Source: Rhodobacter sp. Har01 (GTDB lineage Bacteria > Pseudomonadota > Alphaproteobacteria > Rhodobacterales > Rhodobacteraceae). Taken from it: 64,000 nt of DNA. How positions within the stretch are numbered: position 1 is the first letter of the stretch; every line of letters starts with the position of its first letter. Of this stretch, positions 46,044-55,168 are shown piece by piece. Position numbers and translations under genes: made by a program. The notes beneath the pieces were generated by a model that saw only the letters and a list, made by a program, of their open reading frames with translations, did no database searches and was not told the DNA's origin. The stretch lies in NCBI RefSeq assembly GCF_020564565.1, contig NZ_JAJCTD010000001.1, forward strand, positions 372,001 to 436,000. Reading direction: 5' to 3'.

Positions 46044-47126
46044 ATGAGCGCCGGAATCGATCTGGAAAACGTCTGCTGCGACTTCGGAAGCTTCCGCGCG
46101 GTGGATCATGCGAATGTCTCGGTGCGCCCGGGCGAATTCTTCTCGTTCCTCGGCCCTTCGGGCTGCGGCAAGACCACCATCCTGCGCATGGTCTCGGGCT
46201 TCATCGAGCCGTCGCGGGGCGTGATCCGGATCGGCGGCAAGGACGTGCGCGGCCAGCGCCCGAACCAGCGCCCGACGGCGCTGATCTTCCAGAACCTGGC
46301 GCTGTTCCCGCTGATGCCGATCTGGGAGAACATCACCTTCGGGCTTGAGGTGCGCGGGGTGGACAAGACCACCCGGCGGGCCAAGGCCGACGAGTTGTTG
46401 AGGCTGGTGGACCTGCCGGGCGCCGCCGACAAGATGGTCAGCCAGCTTTCGGGCGGCCAGAAGCAGCGCGTCGCCATCGCCCGCGCGCTGGCGGTCGAGC
46501 CGCAGGTGATGCTGCTGGACGAGCCGCTTTCGGCGCTGGACCTCAAGCTGCGCCAGCACATGCGGGCGGAACTGCGGGCGATCCAGAAGCGCACCGGCGT
46601 CACCTTCATCTACATCACCCACGACCAGGGCGAGGCTCTGGCGATGTCGGACCGGGTGGGCGTCATGTCCCAGGGCCGTATCCAGCAGATCGCCGACCCG
46701 CGCGACATCTACAACAATCCGGTGAACGGATTCGTCGCCGCTTTCGTGGGGGAAAACAACGTCTTCACCGGCGATGTTCAGAACCCGTCGCAAGGCATGG
46801 CCAGCTTTGCCACGCCGCATGGCACGTTTCGCGCCCGGCTGGGCGACATCGCCGGCCAGACCAACGTCAAGCTTTACGTCCGGCCCGAGCACACCGCGCT
46901 GACCAAGGCGCCGGGTCCCGAGAACTCGATCCCCGTGACCATCACCGAGGTGTCCTTCGAGGGCAACTTCATCTCGGTCCTGGCGCTGTCGGACAGCGGC
47001 GCCCGGCTGACGGCCGAGATCCGCAACGACGGCGCCGCGACGGTGCCGGAGATGGGCGCGAAGATGCACATGAGCTTTGACGCCGCGCGCGCCTCTATCC
47101 TGCCCGACGCCGACGTGCGGAGCTGA
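46044..47126 (+). CDS. polyamine-type ABC transporter ATP-binding protein
   Basis: This 360-residue PotA-like ATPase has Walker A GPSGCGKTT, signature LSGGQKQRVAIARAL, Walker B VMLLDEPLSALD and the H-loop ITHDQGEAL. A C-terminal TOBE domain begins near residue 280 (VRPEHTAL). It powers the importer. GGGGGACC lies upstream of the start; the next gene starts four bases after its stop. Confidence 0.92.
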   Translation: MSAGIDLENVCCDFGSFRAVDHANVSVRPGEFFSFLGPSGCGKTTILRMVSGFIEPSRGVIRIGGKDVRGQRPNQRPTALIFQNLALFPLMPIWENITFGLEVRGVDKTTRRAKADELLRLVDLPGAADKMVSQLSGGQKQRVAIARALAVEPQVMLLDEPLSALDLKLRQHMRAELRAIQKRTGVTFIYITHDQGEALAMSDRVGVMSQGRIQQIADPRDIYNNPVNGFVAAFVGENNVFTGDVQNPSQGMASFATPHGTFRARLGDIAGQTNVKLYVRPEHTALTKAPGPENSIPVTITEVSFEGNFISVLALSDSGARLTAEIRNDGAATVPEMGAKMHMSFDAARASILPDADVRS

Positions 47127-47130
47127 CGCC

Positions 47131-48057
47131 ATGCATGACATGATGCGCCGCTATGGCCCGGGGTTGACGCTGCTGATCTGCCTTCTGGTGGCGTTCTGGC
47201 TGCTGATGCTGGTGATCGTGCCGAACATCACGCTGTTCGAGCAGAGCTTCCGCCCCTACCTGCCGGTGGTCGAAGTGGGCGGGCCGAAGGATTTCTACTC
47301 GTTCGACAACTACATGAAGGTGTTCGACGGCAACGTCGAGAAATCCCTGTTCGGCATGTCCTTCGAGATTCCGGTGCATGTCTACACCTTCTTCCTGACC
47401 ATCCTCTATTCCATGCTGGTCACGCTGGTCTGCTTTGCGATGGCCTACCCGCTGGCCTATTACATGGCCAAGATCGTCAATCCGACGACGCTGCCGACGC
47501 TCTTGCTGATGCTGTTCATTCCGCTTTGGGTCAGCGAGGTGCTGCGCGCCTTTGCCTGGTGGATCATCCTGGCCTTCAAGGGCCCGCTGAACGCGCTGCT
47601 GCAGGGCATCGGCCTGATCGAGGACCCGATCCGCTGGACCAACATGGGCTATACCGGCGTGGTGATCGGGCTGATCTACACCTACGTCCTGTTCATGCTG
47701 TTCCCGATCTACAACGCGATCCAGTCGCTGGACACCAACCAGATCGAGGCGGCCGAGGACCTGGGCGCGCCGTGGTGGAAGACGCACTGGCGCATCGTGC
47801 TGCCGCATGCCAAGCCCGGCATCGCCAGCGGGTCGGTCATGGTCTTCATGCTGTCGGCGGGCTCGCTTCTGGTGCCGTCCATCCTGGGCTCGACCACCTC
47901 GCAATGGTTCACCCAGACCATCGACCAGTGGTTCAAGGACGCGCTGGACTGGAACACCGCCAGCGCCTACGCCTTCATCCTGCTTTTCCTGTGCACCGTC
48001 TTTGTCAGCCTGGCGCTGTGGGTGTTCAAGGTCAAGCTGTCCGACATCGCGAAGTAG
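47131..48057 (+). CDS. polyamine-type ABC transporter permease 1
   Basis: This 308-residue inner-membrane permease of the PotB type has six helices and the EAA coupling loop EAAEDLGAPWWKTHWRIVLP near residue 208, which docks on the ATPase. It forms the channel with permease 2. Confidence 0.91.
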   Translation: MHDMMRRYGPGLTLLICLLVAFWLLMLVIVPNITLFEQSFRPYLPVVEVGGPKDFYSFDNYMKVFDGNVEKSLFGMSFEIPVHVYTFFLTILYSMLVTLVCFAMAYPLAYYMAKIVNPTTLPTLLLMLFIPLWVSEVLRAFAWWIILAFKGPLNALLQGIGLIEDPIRWTNMGYTGVVIGLIYTYVLFMLFPIYNAIQSLDTNQIEAAEDLGAPWWKTHWRIVLPHAKPGIASGSVMVFMLSAGSLLVPSILGSTTSQWFTQTIDQWFKDALDWNTASAYAFILLFLCTVFVSLALWVFKVKLSDIAK

Positions 48058-48068
48058 GGGGCGGACCG

Positions 48069-48950
48069 ATGCACAAGCTGCGGCTGAACCTTTCCCACCT
48101 CTACGCGCTGCTGTTCCTGGTCTATCTGATCGCACCGCTGGTGGTGATGTCGGGGGCGGCCTTCAACGACAACAAGCTGCCGTCGATCGTGCCCTGGAAG
48201 GGTTGGACCGGGCGCTGGTTCGTCGATCTCTGGCACGACGAGCGGATGCTTCTGGCCTTTGCCAACACGCTGTGGGTTGCGGCGGCGGTGGCGGTGATCT
48301 CGGTCGTCGTCGGCACGGCGGCGGCAATCCTGATCAACTCGATCTCGGGCCGGGTGCGCACCGTGCTTTACGGCATGATGATCGCGACGATCCTGATCCC
48401 CGGCGTGGTGATCGGCATCTCGACGATGATCATGTGGACCAAGCTGGGCGGCGTCCTGTTCGGCGTGGACAAGCCGTTCCCGTTCATCCCCGGCCTGCAT
48501 CTCAGCGTTCTGGGCCAGGTCAGCTACATCGCCGCGATGGTGATGCTTCTGGTGCTGGCGCGGCTGCAAAGCTTTGATGCCGGGTTGGAGGAGGCGGCGC
48601 TGGACCTGGGTGCAAGCCACGGCCAGGTGATGCGGCGCATCTTGCTGCCGCATCTGTATCCGGCCATCGGGGCGGGCGCGGCGGTGGCCTTCTTCCAGTC
48701 GATCGAGAACTTCAACGTCACCCAGTTTACCCGCGGCGGTGCCGATACGCTGACGGTCTATGTGTTCTCGAAAGTGCGATCCGGGATCACCCCCACGATC
48801 AATGCCCTGGCCTTCCTGCTGATCTGTTTCACGCTGTTGCTGGCCGCGGCCTACGAGATCAACCGGCGCCGGCTGGCCCGGATCGAGGCCACCCGGCAGG
48901 CCGAGGCGCGACGGGCCGAAGAGATGGCGGAAGTCACCGGTCTGGCCTGA
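48069..48950 (+). CDS. polyamine-type ABC transporter permease 2
   Basis: This 293-residue inner-membrane permease of the PotC type has six helices and the EAA loop EEAALDLGASHGQVMRRILL near residue 176. A charged C-terminal tail follows. The stop codon lies in an 11-bp tandem repeat. It ends the operon; an alpha/beta hydrolase gene converges on it. Confidence 0.91.
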   Translation: MHKLRLNLSHLYALLFLVYLIAPLVVMSGAAFNDNKLPSIVPWKGWTGRWFVDLWHDERMLLAFANTLWVAAAVAVISVVVGTAAAILINSISGRVRTVLYGMMIATILIPGVVIGISTMIMWTKLGGVLFGVDKPFPFIPGLHLSVLGQVSYIAAMVMLLVLARLQSFDAGLEEAALDLGASHGQVMRRILLPHLYPAIGAGAAVAFFQSIENFNVTQFTRGGADTLTVYVFSKVRSGITPTINALAFLLICFTLLLAAAYEINRRRLARIEATRQAEARRAEEMAEVTGLA

Positions 48951-48980
48951 GTGTGGCCTGAGCTTGGCGTGAGCCTGGCT
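48941..48980. repeat. 11-bp tandem repeat at the end of the ABC operon
   Basis: Units TCTGGCCTGAG, TGTGGCCTGAG, CTTGGCGTGAG and a partial CCTGGC follow one another exactly. The first contains the last codons and stop of permease 2. It may be a recent slippage product. Confidence 0.6.
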
Positions 48981-49030
48981 CCGGAAGGCGCAGGGACCGC
49001 GCGGCGCCGTTTCGGGGCGGCGTCTTTGGG

Positions 49031-49828
49031 TTACCGCCCGATCAGGGTCGCGACCAGGTCCGAGCCGGGATCGGCCAGCGCGTCGATGACGTCGAAATGG
49101 TGCCGGTCCGGCGCGACGGTCCAGGGGCAGGCCCATTCCTCGGCCAGCACCCGCGCCTGCCACAGGAAGGCGGGCCGCTCGGCCGCGCCGACCCAGACAT
49201 GGGCCGAGGTTCCGGGCCGCAGGGCCAGCCGCGCCGGGCTTTCCGCGGCCGCCTCGGCCGGATCGATCCGCAGCGTTGCGTTCATCCGGGTGGCCATCAG
49301 CGGGCCAAGCTCTGCCAGTGGCGAGATCGGCACCACCCGCGCCACCGGCGCGGCGATATCGGCGCAGCCCATGCGGGCGGCCAGATGCCCGCCGGCGGAA
49401 TGCCCGGCCACCACCAGTGGCCCTGGCACCAGAGCCGCAACCGCCCGGCAGGCCGCGGCGATTTCCAGCGTGATCGCGGAAATCCGGGCCTGGGGCGCCA
49501 GCGTGTAAGACGGCAGCGCCACCGCCCAGCCCCGCGCCAGCGGCCCGGCCGCCAGATGCGACCAGACTTCGCGGCCGAAGGCCATCCAGTAGCCGCCATG
49601 GACAAACACCACGCAGCCCTGCGGGGCACCCTCGGGCAGGAACAGGTCGAACCGCTGCCGATCATCCGGGCCATGTGGCAGGCCCAGCCGCGCGCGGGTC
49701 GCAACGGCAGCGCGGAAGGCTGCGGCTTCTGCGGCCCAGCGGGCCGGATAGGCCTCGCCCCCGGCAATGAAGGCGCCGTTGGCATAGTCGCGGTCCGGGT
49801 CGGGCCAGGCATAGGGCGGGCGGGTCAC
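49031..49828 (-). CDS. alpha/beta hydrolase, arylformamidase-like
   Basis: This 265-residue serine hydrolase has the oxyanion motif FVHGGYWMAF near residue 75, the nucleophile in VVAGHSAGGHLAARMG, and a late aspartate and histidine (DRHHFDVIDAL). The HGGYW pattern matches alphaproteobacterial N-formylkynurenine formamidases and related esterases. A GTG start at 49828 with GGAG upstream is preferred to an ATG at 49867 without one. Kynureninase is encoded 9 kb upstream, so a kynurenine role is possible but not shown. Confidence 0.78.
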   Translation of the reverse strand: MTRPPYAWPDPDRDYANGAFIAGGEAYPARWAAEAAAFRAAVATRARLGLPHGPDDRQRFDLFLPEGAPQGCVVFVHGGYWMAFGREVWSHLAAGPLARGWAVALPSYTLAPQARISAITLEIAAACRAVAALVPGPLVVAGHSAGGHLAARMGCADIAAPVARVVPISPLAELGPLMATRMNATLRIDPAEAAAESPARLALRPGTSAHVWVGAAERPAFLWQARVLAEEWACPWTVAPDRHHFDVIDALADPGSDLVATLIGR

Positions 49829-50008
49829 GTCACTGCTCCGGACATTCGGGGCGGCACTTGGGCGCAAGAGCGCATCCGGGGCAGGCTGCGCAGTCCCGGG
49901 GAGAGGCCCTGCACCGGGTGTCCGGCGGGCAGGTTGCCAGGCACGATCACTGCCTTGTCGCGCGGCTGCAGGCGGCTGGTGCCCTTGGCCATGTCGTCCC
50001 CGGATTCC

Positions 50009-50041
50009 TTGACAGGCTGCCCCCTCGGCCTAACATGTTAG
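50009..50041 (+). promoter_or_regulatory. promoter and palindromic operator of the GntR gene
   Basis: TTGACA (50009-50014) and TAACAT (50031-50036) are 16 bases apart. The perfect palindrome CTAACATGTTAG (50030-50041) covers the -10. Transcription would start at or near the ATG at 50043, so the message may be leaderless. Self-repression by the GntR protein is inferred. Confidence 0.6.
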
Positions 50042-50042
50042 T

Positions 50043-50786
50043 ATGCTACATGAACGCGAAGGCCGGCCACAAGTGGAACCCGTCGATCAGCGGCTTCGGC
50101 CGCTGGGCAACTTTTCCGGCTCGCTGGGGCAGCGGGTCTATCAGTCGTTGCGCGAGGCGATTCTGCGGCTGAGCTTCAGGCCCGGCGATGCCCTGCGCAA
50201 GCCGGAAATCTGCAAGACGCTGGGGGTCAGTCGCAGTCCGGTCGCGGATGCCGTGGCGCGGCTTTCGGCGGAAGGCCTGGTTGACGTGGTGCCCCAGGCC
50301 GGCAGCTATGTCGCCCGCTTTTCGATGGCAGAGATCCGCGAGGGCGCGTTCCTGCGCGAGGCGATCGAACTGGCGGCGATCGAGCGCGTTTCGGGCAGTG
50401 TCACCGAAGCCCAGCTTGGCCTGCTGCGCCGCAATCTGAGGCTGCAGGCAGCCCTGGTGGCCGAGGGCGACGTCGCCGGTTTCTACCTGGCCGATGCCGA
50501 GATGCACGAGCTGATCCTGTCGTTCACCGGGTTTCGCCACCTGGCCCAGGTCAGCCAGACCGCCTGGCTGCATGTGAACCGTGCGCGCCAACTGGTGCTG
50601 CCGGTGTCGGGGCGGATGGAACAGACCCTCGCCGAGCACCAGGCAATTCTGGCGGCCCTTGAGGCGCACGATCCGCGGGCGGCCCGGATGGCGGTCAAGC
50701 TGCACCTGAGCCAGCTTGTGCGGTTTCTCGAACCGCTGGAACGCGACCACCCCGAGCTGTTCAACCCCGGCAAGGATGCCGGCTGA
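50043..50786 (+). CDS. GntR family regulator, FCD type
   Basis: This 247-residue regulator has a winged-helix domain (VYQSLREAILRLSFRPGDAL; GVSRSPVADAVARLSAEGLV) and a C-terminal helical FCD ligand domain with metal-binding histidines in YLADAEMHELILS and the later HQAILAALEAHD. It probably senses an organic acid or sugar acid. It lies 71 bases before the sugar kinase gene, which is the likely target besides itself. Confidence 0.87.
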   Translation: MLHEREGRPQVEPVDQRLRPLGNFSGSLGQRVYQSLREAILRLSFRPGDALRKPEICKTLGVSRSPVADAVARLSAEGLVDVVPQAGSYVARFSMAEIREGAFLREAIELAAIERVSGSVTEAQLGLLRRNLRLQAALVAEGDVAGFYLADAEMHELILSFTGFRHLAQVSQTAWLHVNRARQLVLPVSGRMEQTLAEHQAILAALEAHDPRAARMAVKLHLSQLVRFLEPLERDHPELFNPGKDAG

Positions 50787-50857
50787 TCGGCTTGCGCCGG
50801 GCCTTTCCGGCCCTGCGCTTTCGCGCTAGCGTCGGGCCGTCAGGAAAGGCGCGACCC

Positions 50858-52336
50858 ATGACCTACACCCTGGGCATCGACATCGGGACCTTCGAGTCGA
50901 AGGGCGTCCTTGTCGATGGCGACGGGCGGATCGCAGCCCAGGCCAGCAGACCGCACCGGATGCTGGTGCCGCGTCCCGGCTGGGCCGAGCATCGCGCAGA
51001 CGAGGACTGGTGGGGCGACTTCGTGGCGATCACCAGGGACCTGGTCGCAACCTCGGGCGTGGCGCCTTCGACCATCCGGGGCGTTGCGGCCAGCGCCATC
51101 GGCCCTTGCATGCTGCCGGTGGATGCGACCGGCAAGCCGTTGATGAACGGCGTGCTTTACGGCGTCGATACCCGCGCGACGGCCCAGATCGCCCGGCTGA
51201 ATGCGGCCATCGGCGAAGACCGCATTCTGGAGCATTGCGGCAATGCGCTGACCTCGCAGGCGGTGGGGCCGAAAATCCTGTGGCTGAAAGAGACCCACCC
51301 CGAGCTGTTCGCCCGGACGGCGAAGGTGCTGACCTCGACCAGCTACATCACCTGGAAGCTGACCGGGGAGCACGTCATCGACCACTACACGGCGGCGAAC
51401 TTCTCGCCGTTCTATGACGTCAACCGGCTGCGCTGGACGGCCGAACTGGCCGATTTCATCGGCCCGGACCGGTTGCCGCGGCTGATGTGGTCCACCGACA
51501 TTGCCGGGGCGGTCACCGCAGCGGCGGCGGCCGAAACCGGGCTGGCCGAGGGCACGCCGGTCACCTGCGGCACCATCGACGCGGCGGCCGAGGCGGTCAG
51601 CGTCGGCGTGCAGCATCCCGGCGAGATGATGCTGATGTATGGCTCGACCATCTTCATCATCCAGGTCACCGACCGGCCGGTGCGCGATGCGCGGCTGTGG
51701 TATGCGCCCTGGCTGTTTCCGGGCATGCATGCCTCGATGGCGGGGCTGGCCACCAGCGGCACGCTGACCCACTGGTTCCGCGATTGCCTTGCGCCGGGGC
51801 TGGACTTCGCCGATCTGACGGCCGAGGCGGCGGCCAGTCCCAAGGGGGCCAAGGGGTTGCTCTGCCTGCCCTATTTCTCGGGCGAGCGAACCCCGATCCA
51901 TGACCCGAAGGCAAAGGGCTGTTTCTTCGGACTGGACCTGACCCACACCCGCGGAGACCTGTATCGGGCGGTGCTGGAAGGGATCGCGGCCGGCACGGCG
52001 CATGTCCTTGACACCTGCCGCGAAGTGGGCGCGACGCCCGCCCGCGTGCTGGCCGTCGGTGGCGGGACGAACAACGCGGTCTGGATGCAGGCGACCTCGG
52101 ACCTGGCGGGGGTGCCGCAACTGGTTTGCGAGAAGACCATGGGCGCAAGCTATGGCAACGCCTTTCTGGCGGCGGTGGCGACGGGCGCGGTCATGCCGGA
52201 CGAGATCGGACGATGGAACCGGGTGATGCGCACGGTCGAGCCGCAGGCGGTGGCGGCCTACGGGCGGCAGTATCCGCTGTGGAAGGCGCTGTACCGCCAG
52301 ACCCGGGACATCGCCCACGCCCTGGCCGAGGGCTGA
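50858..52336 (+). CDS. FGGY family carbohydrate kinase (xylulokinase-like)
   Basis: This 492-residue kinase has the ASKHA N-terminal phosphate-binding motif LGIDIGTFESKGVLVD at residue 4, PKILWLKETHPELFA, and the C-terminal ATP motif VLAVGGGTNNAVWMQ near residue 400. The group includes xylulokinase, ribulokinase and related enzymes. The D-lyxose isomerase-like gene (36189) would make D-xylulose, a suitable substrate, but it is not linked. Sugar specificity is unknown. Confidence 0.88.
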   Translation: MTYTLGIDIGTFESKGVLVDGDGRIAAQASRPHRMLVPRPGWAEHRADEDWWGDFVAITRDLVATSGVAPSTIRGVAASAIGPCMLPVDATGKPLMNGVLYGVDTRATAQIARLNAAIGEDRILEHCGNALTSQAVGPKILWLKETHPELFARTAKVLTSTSYITWKLTGEHVIDHYTAANFSPFYDVNRLRWTAELADFIGPDRLPRLMWSTDIAGAVTAAAAAETGLAEGTPVTCGTIDAAAEAVSVGVQHPGEMMLMYGSTIFIIQVTDRPVRDARLWYAPWLFPGMHASMAGLATSGTLTHWFRDCLAPGLDFADLTAEAAASPKGAKGLLCLPYFSGERTPIHDPKAKGCFFGLDLTHTRGDLYRAVLEGIAAGTAHVLDTCREVGATPARVLAVGGGTNNAVWMQATSDLAGVPQLVCEKTMGASYGNAFLAAVATGAVMPDEIGRWNRVMRTVEPQAVAAYGRQYPLWKALYRQTRDIAHALAEG

Positions 52337-52371
52337 CCCCGGCCGCTGGCCCGTTGCAGGCCCGCCGGCGG

Positions 52372-54327
52372 TCAGGGATTGACGACCGGCGGGTTCAGTT
52401 GCGGGCCGCCCAGGTTCGGCACGGGGATCGCCGGTGCGGCCGGTTCGGGGGCGGGTGCGGGGGCGGGCGGCTCGGCGGTGCCGAAGCTGGGCGCGCCAAG
52501 CGCCGGTGCGCCGGGCAGGGCAGGTGCGGGCGCGGGCGCGGGCGCGGGCGCGGGGGCCGTGCCTTCGGTTCCGAAGCTGGGGGCGCCAAGGGCGGGCGGC
52601 GCCGTGCCGCCGCCGGTGCCGAAGTTCGGCACGCCGAGGCCGGGTGCTCCAAGGCCGGGTGCGCCCAGGCTGGGCGTTCCGGGGGCCGGGGCGGTGCTGC
52701 CGCCGGGGGCCAGCGGGACAAGGCCGGGCATCTTGATCTCGACCGAGGTCGGGTCCACCGTGGGGGCCTTGTAGTGCATCACCATGCCCGGGAAGCCAAT
52801 GGTCACCCCGATCATCACCACCTGGATCACCACGAAGGGAATTGCGCCCCAGTAGATCTGCCCGGTCGAGACGCCGGCCAGCCGCTCGCCCGTCACCTTG
52901 TCGGTATAGGGCGACTTGGGCGCCACCGAGCGCAGGTAGAACAGCGAGAACCCGAACGGCGGGTGCATGAACGAGGTCTGCATGTTCACCGCCAGGATCA
53001 CCCCGAACCAGATCAGGTCGATCCCCAGCGCCTCGGCCGGGGCGACCAGCAGCGGCACGATGATGAACGCGAGTTCGAAGAAATCCAGGAAGAAGGCCAG
53101 CAGGAACACCAGGATCGAGACGATGATCAGGAACCCGGTCTGGCCGCCCGGCAGGCCGACCAGCAGGTGTTCCACCCAGACATGGCCGTTCACGCCGTAG
53201 AAGGTCAGCGAGAATACCCGCGCGCCGATCAGGATGAAGATCACGAAGGCCGACAGCCGCGTGGTCGAGGCCAGCGCCTGCGAGATCACGCCATAGTTCA
53301 GCCGGTTCTTCATCGCCGCCAGGACCATGGCACCCATGGCGCCCATGGCACCGCCCTCGGTGGGGGTGGCGATGCCAAGGAAGATGGTTCCCAGCACCAG
53401 GAAGATCAGCGCCAGCGGCGGGATCAGCACGCGGATCACCTGGCTGGCCAGCCGGGACAGCAGGTTCAGTCCCAGCGCCCCGTCAATCAGGGCATAGACA
53501 TAGATCACGACGATGCCGATGGCGGCGCCGTAAAGGTCGGCGTCGGCGCCAAGGGTCGGATACAGCGTCACATGCGCCGCATAGCCGATCGCCATGCAGG
53601 CGGCCAGCGCGACCAGCAGCGAGGTGATGCCATGGCCCAGCGTGCGCGCCTCGGACGGCAGGGCAGGCATCCAGGCCGGCCGGATGATCGACACCAGGAA
53701 GACGTAGGCCATGTAAAGCCCGGTCAGCACCAGGCCCGGCACCAGCGCGCCGGCATACATGTCGCCGACCGACTTGCCCAGTTGGTCGGCCAGCACGATC
53801 AGCACCAGCGAGGGCGGGATGATCTGCGCCAGCGTGCCTGATGCGGCGATCACCCCCGAGGCCACCCGCCGGTCATAGCCGTAGCGCAGCATGATCGGCA
53901 GCGAGATCAGCCCCATCGCGATCACCGAGGCCGCCACGACTCCGGTGGTGGCCGCCAGCAGCGCGCCGACGATGATGACGGCATAGGCCAGGCCACCGCG
54001 GATCGGGCCGAACAGCTGGCCGACGGTGTCGAGCAGGTCTTCGGCCATGCCGGATCGTTCAAGCACGATGCCCATGAAGGTGAAGAATGGAATGGCCAGT
54101 AACGTCTCGTTCGACATCACCCCCCAGATGCGCTGCGGCATGCTGAACAGAAGTGGCCAGTCAAGCGTGATGGTGCCTTCGGAATAGGGCGCCAGCCAGA
54201 CGCCGATGGCAAAGAACACCAGGCCGTTGGCGGCCAGTGAAAACGCGACCGGATAGCCCAGCAGCAGAAAGATCACCAGTGAGGCGAACATGATCGGCGC
54301 CATGCTGATGGCGATGAATTCGATCAT
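52372..54327 (-). CDS. TRAP transporter large permease (DctM) with long low-complexity tail
   Basis: This 651-residue protein is longer than usual DctM (about 430). Many helices form the ion-coupled permease, with IRGGLAYAVIIVGALLAATTG and ASGTLAQIIPPSLVLIVLAD as family landmarks and an insert of extra helices in the middle, as in the long subtype linked to mannitol or chloroaromatic uptake labels. About 115 residues at the C-terminus are Pro/Ala/Gly repeats (LGAPGLGAPGLGVPNFG, LGAPSFGTEG, LGAPSFGTAE), probably disordered. The binding protein DctP is not in the window. Confidence 0.87.
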   Translation of the reverse strand: MIEFIAISMAPIMFASLVIFLLLGYPVAFSLAANGLVFFAIGVWLAPYSEGTITLDWPLLFSMPQRIWGVMSNETLLAIPFFTFMGIVLERSGMAEDLLDTVGQLFGPIRGGLAYAVIIVGALLAATTGVVAASVIAMGLISLPIMLRYGYDRRVASGVIAASGTLAQIIPPSLVLIVLADQLGKSVGDMYAGALVPGLVLTGLYMAYVFLVSIIRPAWMPALPSEARTLGHGITSLLVALAACMAIGYAAHVTLYPTLGADADLYGAAIGIVVIYVYALIDGALGLNLLSRLASQVIRVLIPPLALIFLVLGTIFLGIATPTEGGAMGAMGAMVLAAMKNRLNYGVISQALASTTRLSAFVIFILIGARVFSLTFYGVNGHVWVEHLLVGLPGGQTGFLIIVSILVFLLAFFLDFFELAFIIVPLLVAPAEALGIDLIWFGVILAVNMQTSFMHPPFGFSLFYLRSVAPKSPYTDKVTGERLAGVSTGQIYWGAIPFVVIQVVMIGVTIGFPGMVMHYKAPTVDPTSVEIKMPGLVPLAPGGSTAPAPGTPSLGAPGLGAPGLGVPNFGTGGGTAPPALGAPSFGTEGTAPAPAPAPAPAPALPGAPALGAPSFGTAEPPAPAPAPEPAAPAIPVPNLGGPQLNPPVVNP

Positions 54328-54947
54328 TTGCGGGCCTCCTCGGTGCGGCGGGCGGCTTCCGCCAGCCGCGCCACTTCGGCAGCCAGCTCGGCGCCTTCCA
54401 GTTCGGCCGCCTCATGCGCCGAGACGAACGGGTGCGGGTCCTCCATGACGCCTCGCATCACCGCGATCTTCTTGATGATTTCCGAAATCGCCTGGGCGAT
54501 CAGCAGAATGAAGCCAGCCGCCAGAAGGGCGCGTGCAGGCCAGATGATCAGGCCCCCGGCATTGGTCGAGATCTGGCCGATCTTCCAGGCCTGGTAGGCG
54601 TAGGGAACAAACATCCAGCTCATCAGCACCACGAAGGGCAGCAGAAAGAACACGTGGCCGAACAGGTCGATCCAGTGCTGGGTGCGGCGGGTGCGGGTGC
54701 CGTAGAAGATGTCGATGCGGATGTGCTCGTTCTGTTGCAGCGTGTAGGCGGCGGCGCCCATGAAGGCGGCACCGAACAGATACCATTGCAGTTCGAGAAG
54801 CGAGTTCGAGGACCAGTTGATCGCCTTGCGCATGATGGCATTGCCGGCGCTGACCAGGACGGCGATGAAGATCAGCCACATCACGCCCCGGCCGACCAGG
54901 GCCGTCATGCGGTCGATCAGGCGCGCCAGCGCCAGAAGTGGTTGCAT
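54324..54947 (-). CDS. TRAP transporter small permease (DctQ)
   Basis: This 207-residue protein has four helices and the DctQ landmarks NSLLELQWYLFGAAFMGAAA and NEHIRIDIFYG. A charged alanine-rich helix ends it. ATG 54947 follows GGGGGGAG. The stop overlaps the DctM start by four bases. The 221-base gap between it and the bpt gene upstream (54948-55168) shows no gene. Confidence 0.88.
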   Translation of the reverse strand: MQPLLALARLIDRMTALVGRGVMWLIFIAVLVSAGNAIMRKAINWSSNSLLELQWYLFGAAFMGAAAYTLQQNEHIRIDIFYGTRTRRTQHWIDLFGHVFFLLPFVVLMSWMFVPYAYQAWKIGQISTNAGGLIIWPARALLAAGFILLIAQAISEIIKKIAVMRGVMEDPHPFVSAHEAAELEGAELAAEVARLAEAARRTEEARK

Positions 54948-55168
54948 CGGGCTCCCCCCTTGCGTTCGTTCACGCGCGGACCCGGCGGACTGCCGCCGCC
55001 TTCGGGCCGGTTTGTGCCACATAGTCAGCCAAATCGGGGAGCGTCAATCTCGACCTTGCGGGAGGGCGAAGCAGTCGCGGCCCTAGGTCGCAGTCGGGTC
55101 GGGGCCGCGGTCGGCTCTGCGGGCGGACGGCGCGGCGGTTGCGCCTTGCTGCGGCGTTCCGGTCAGGG

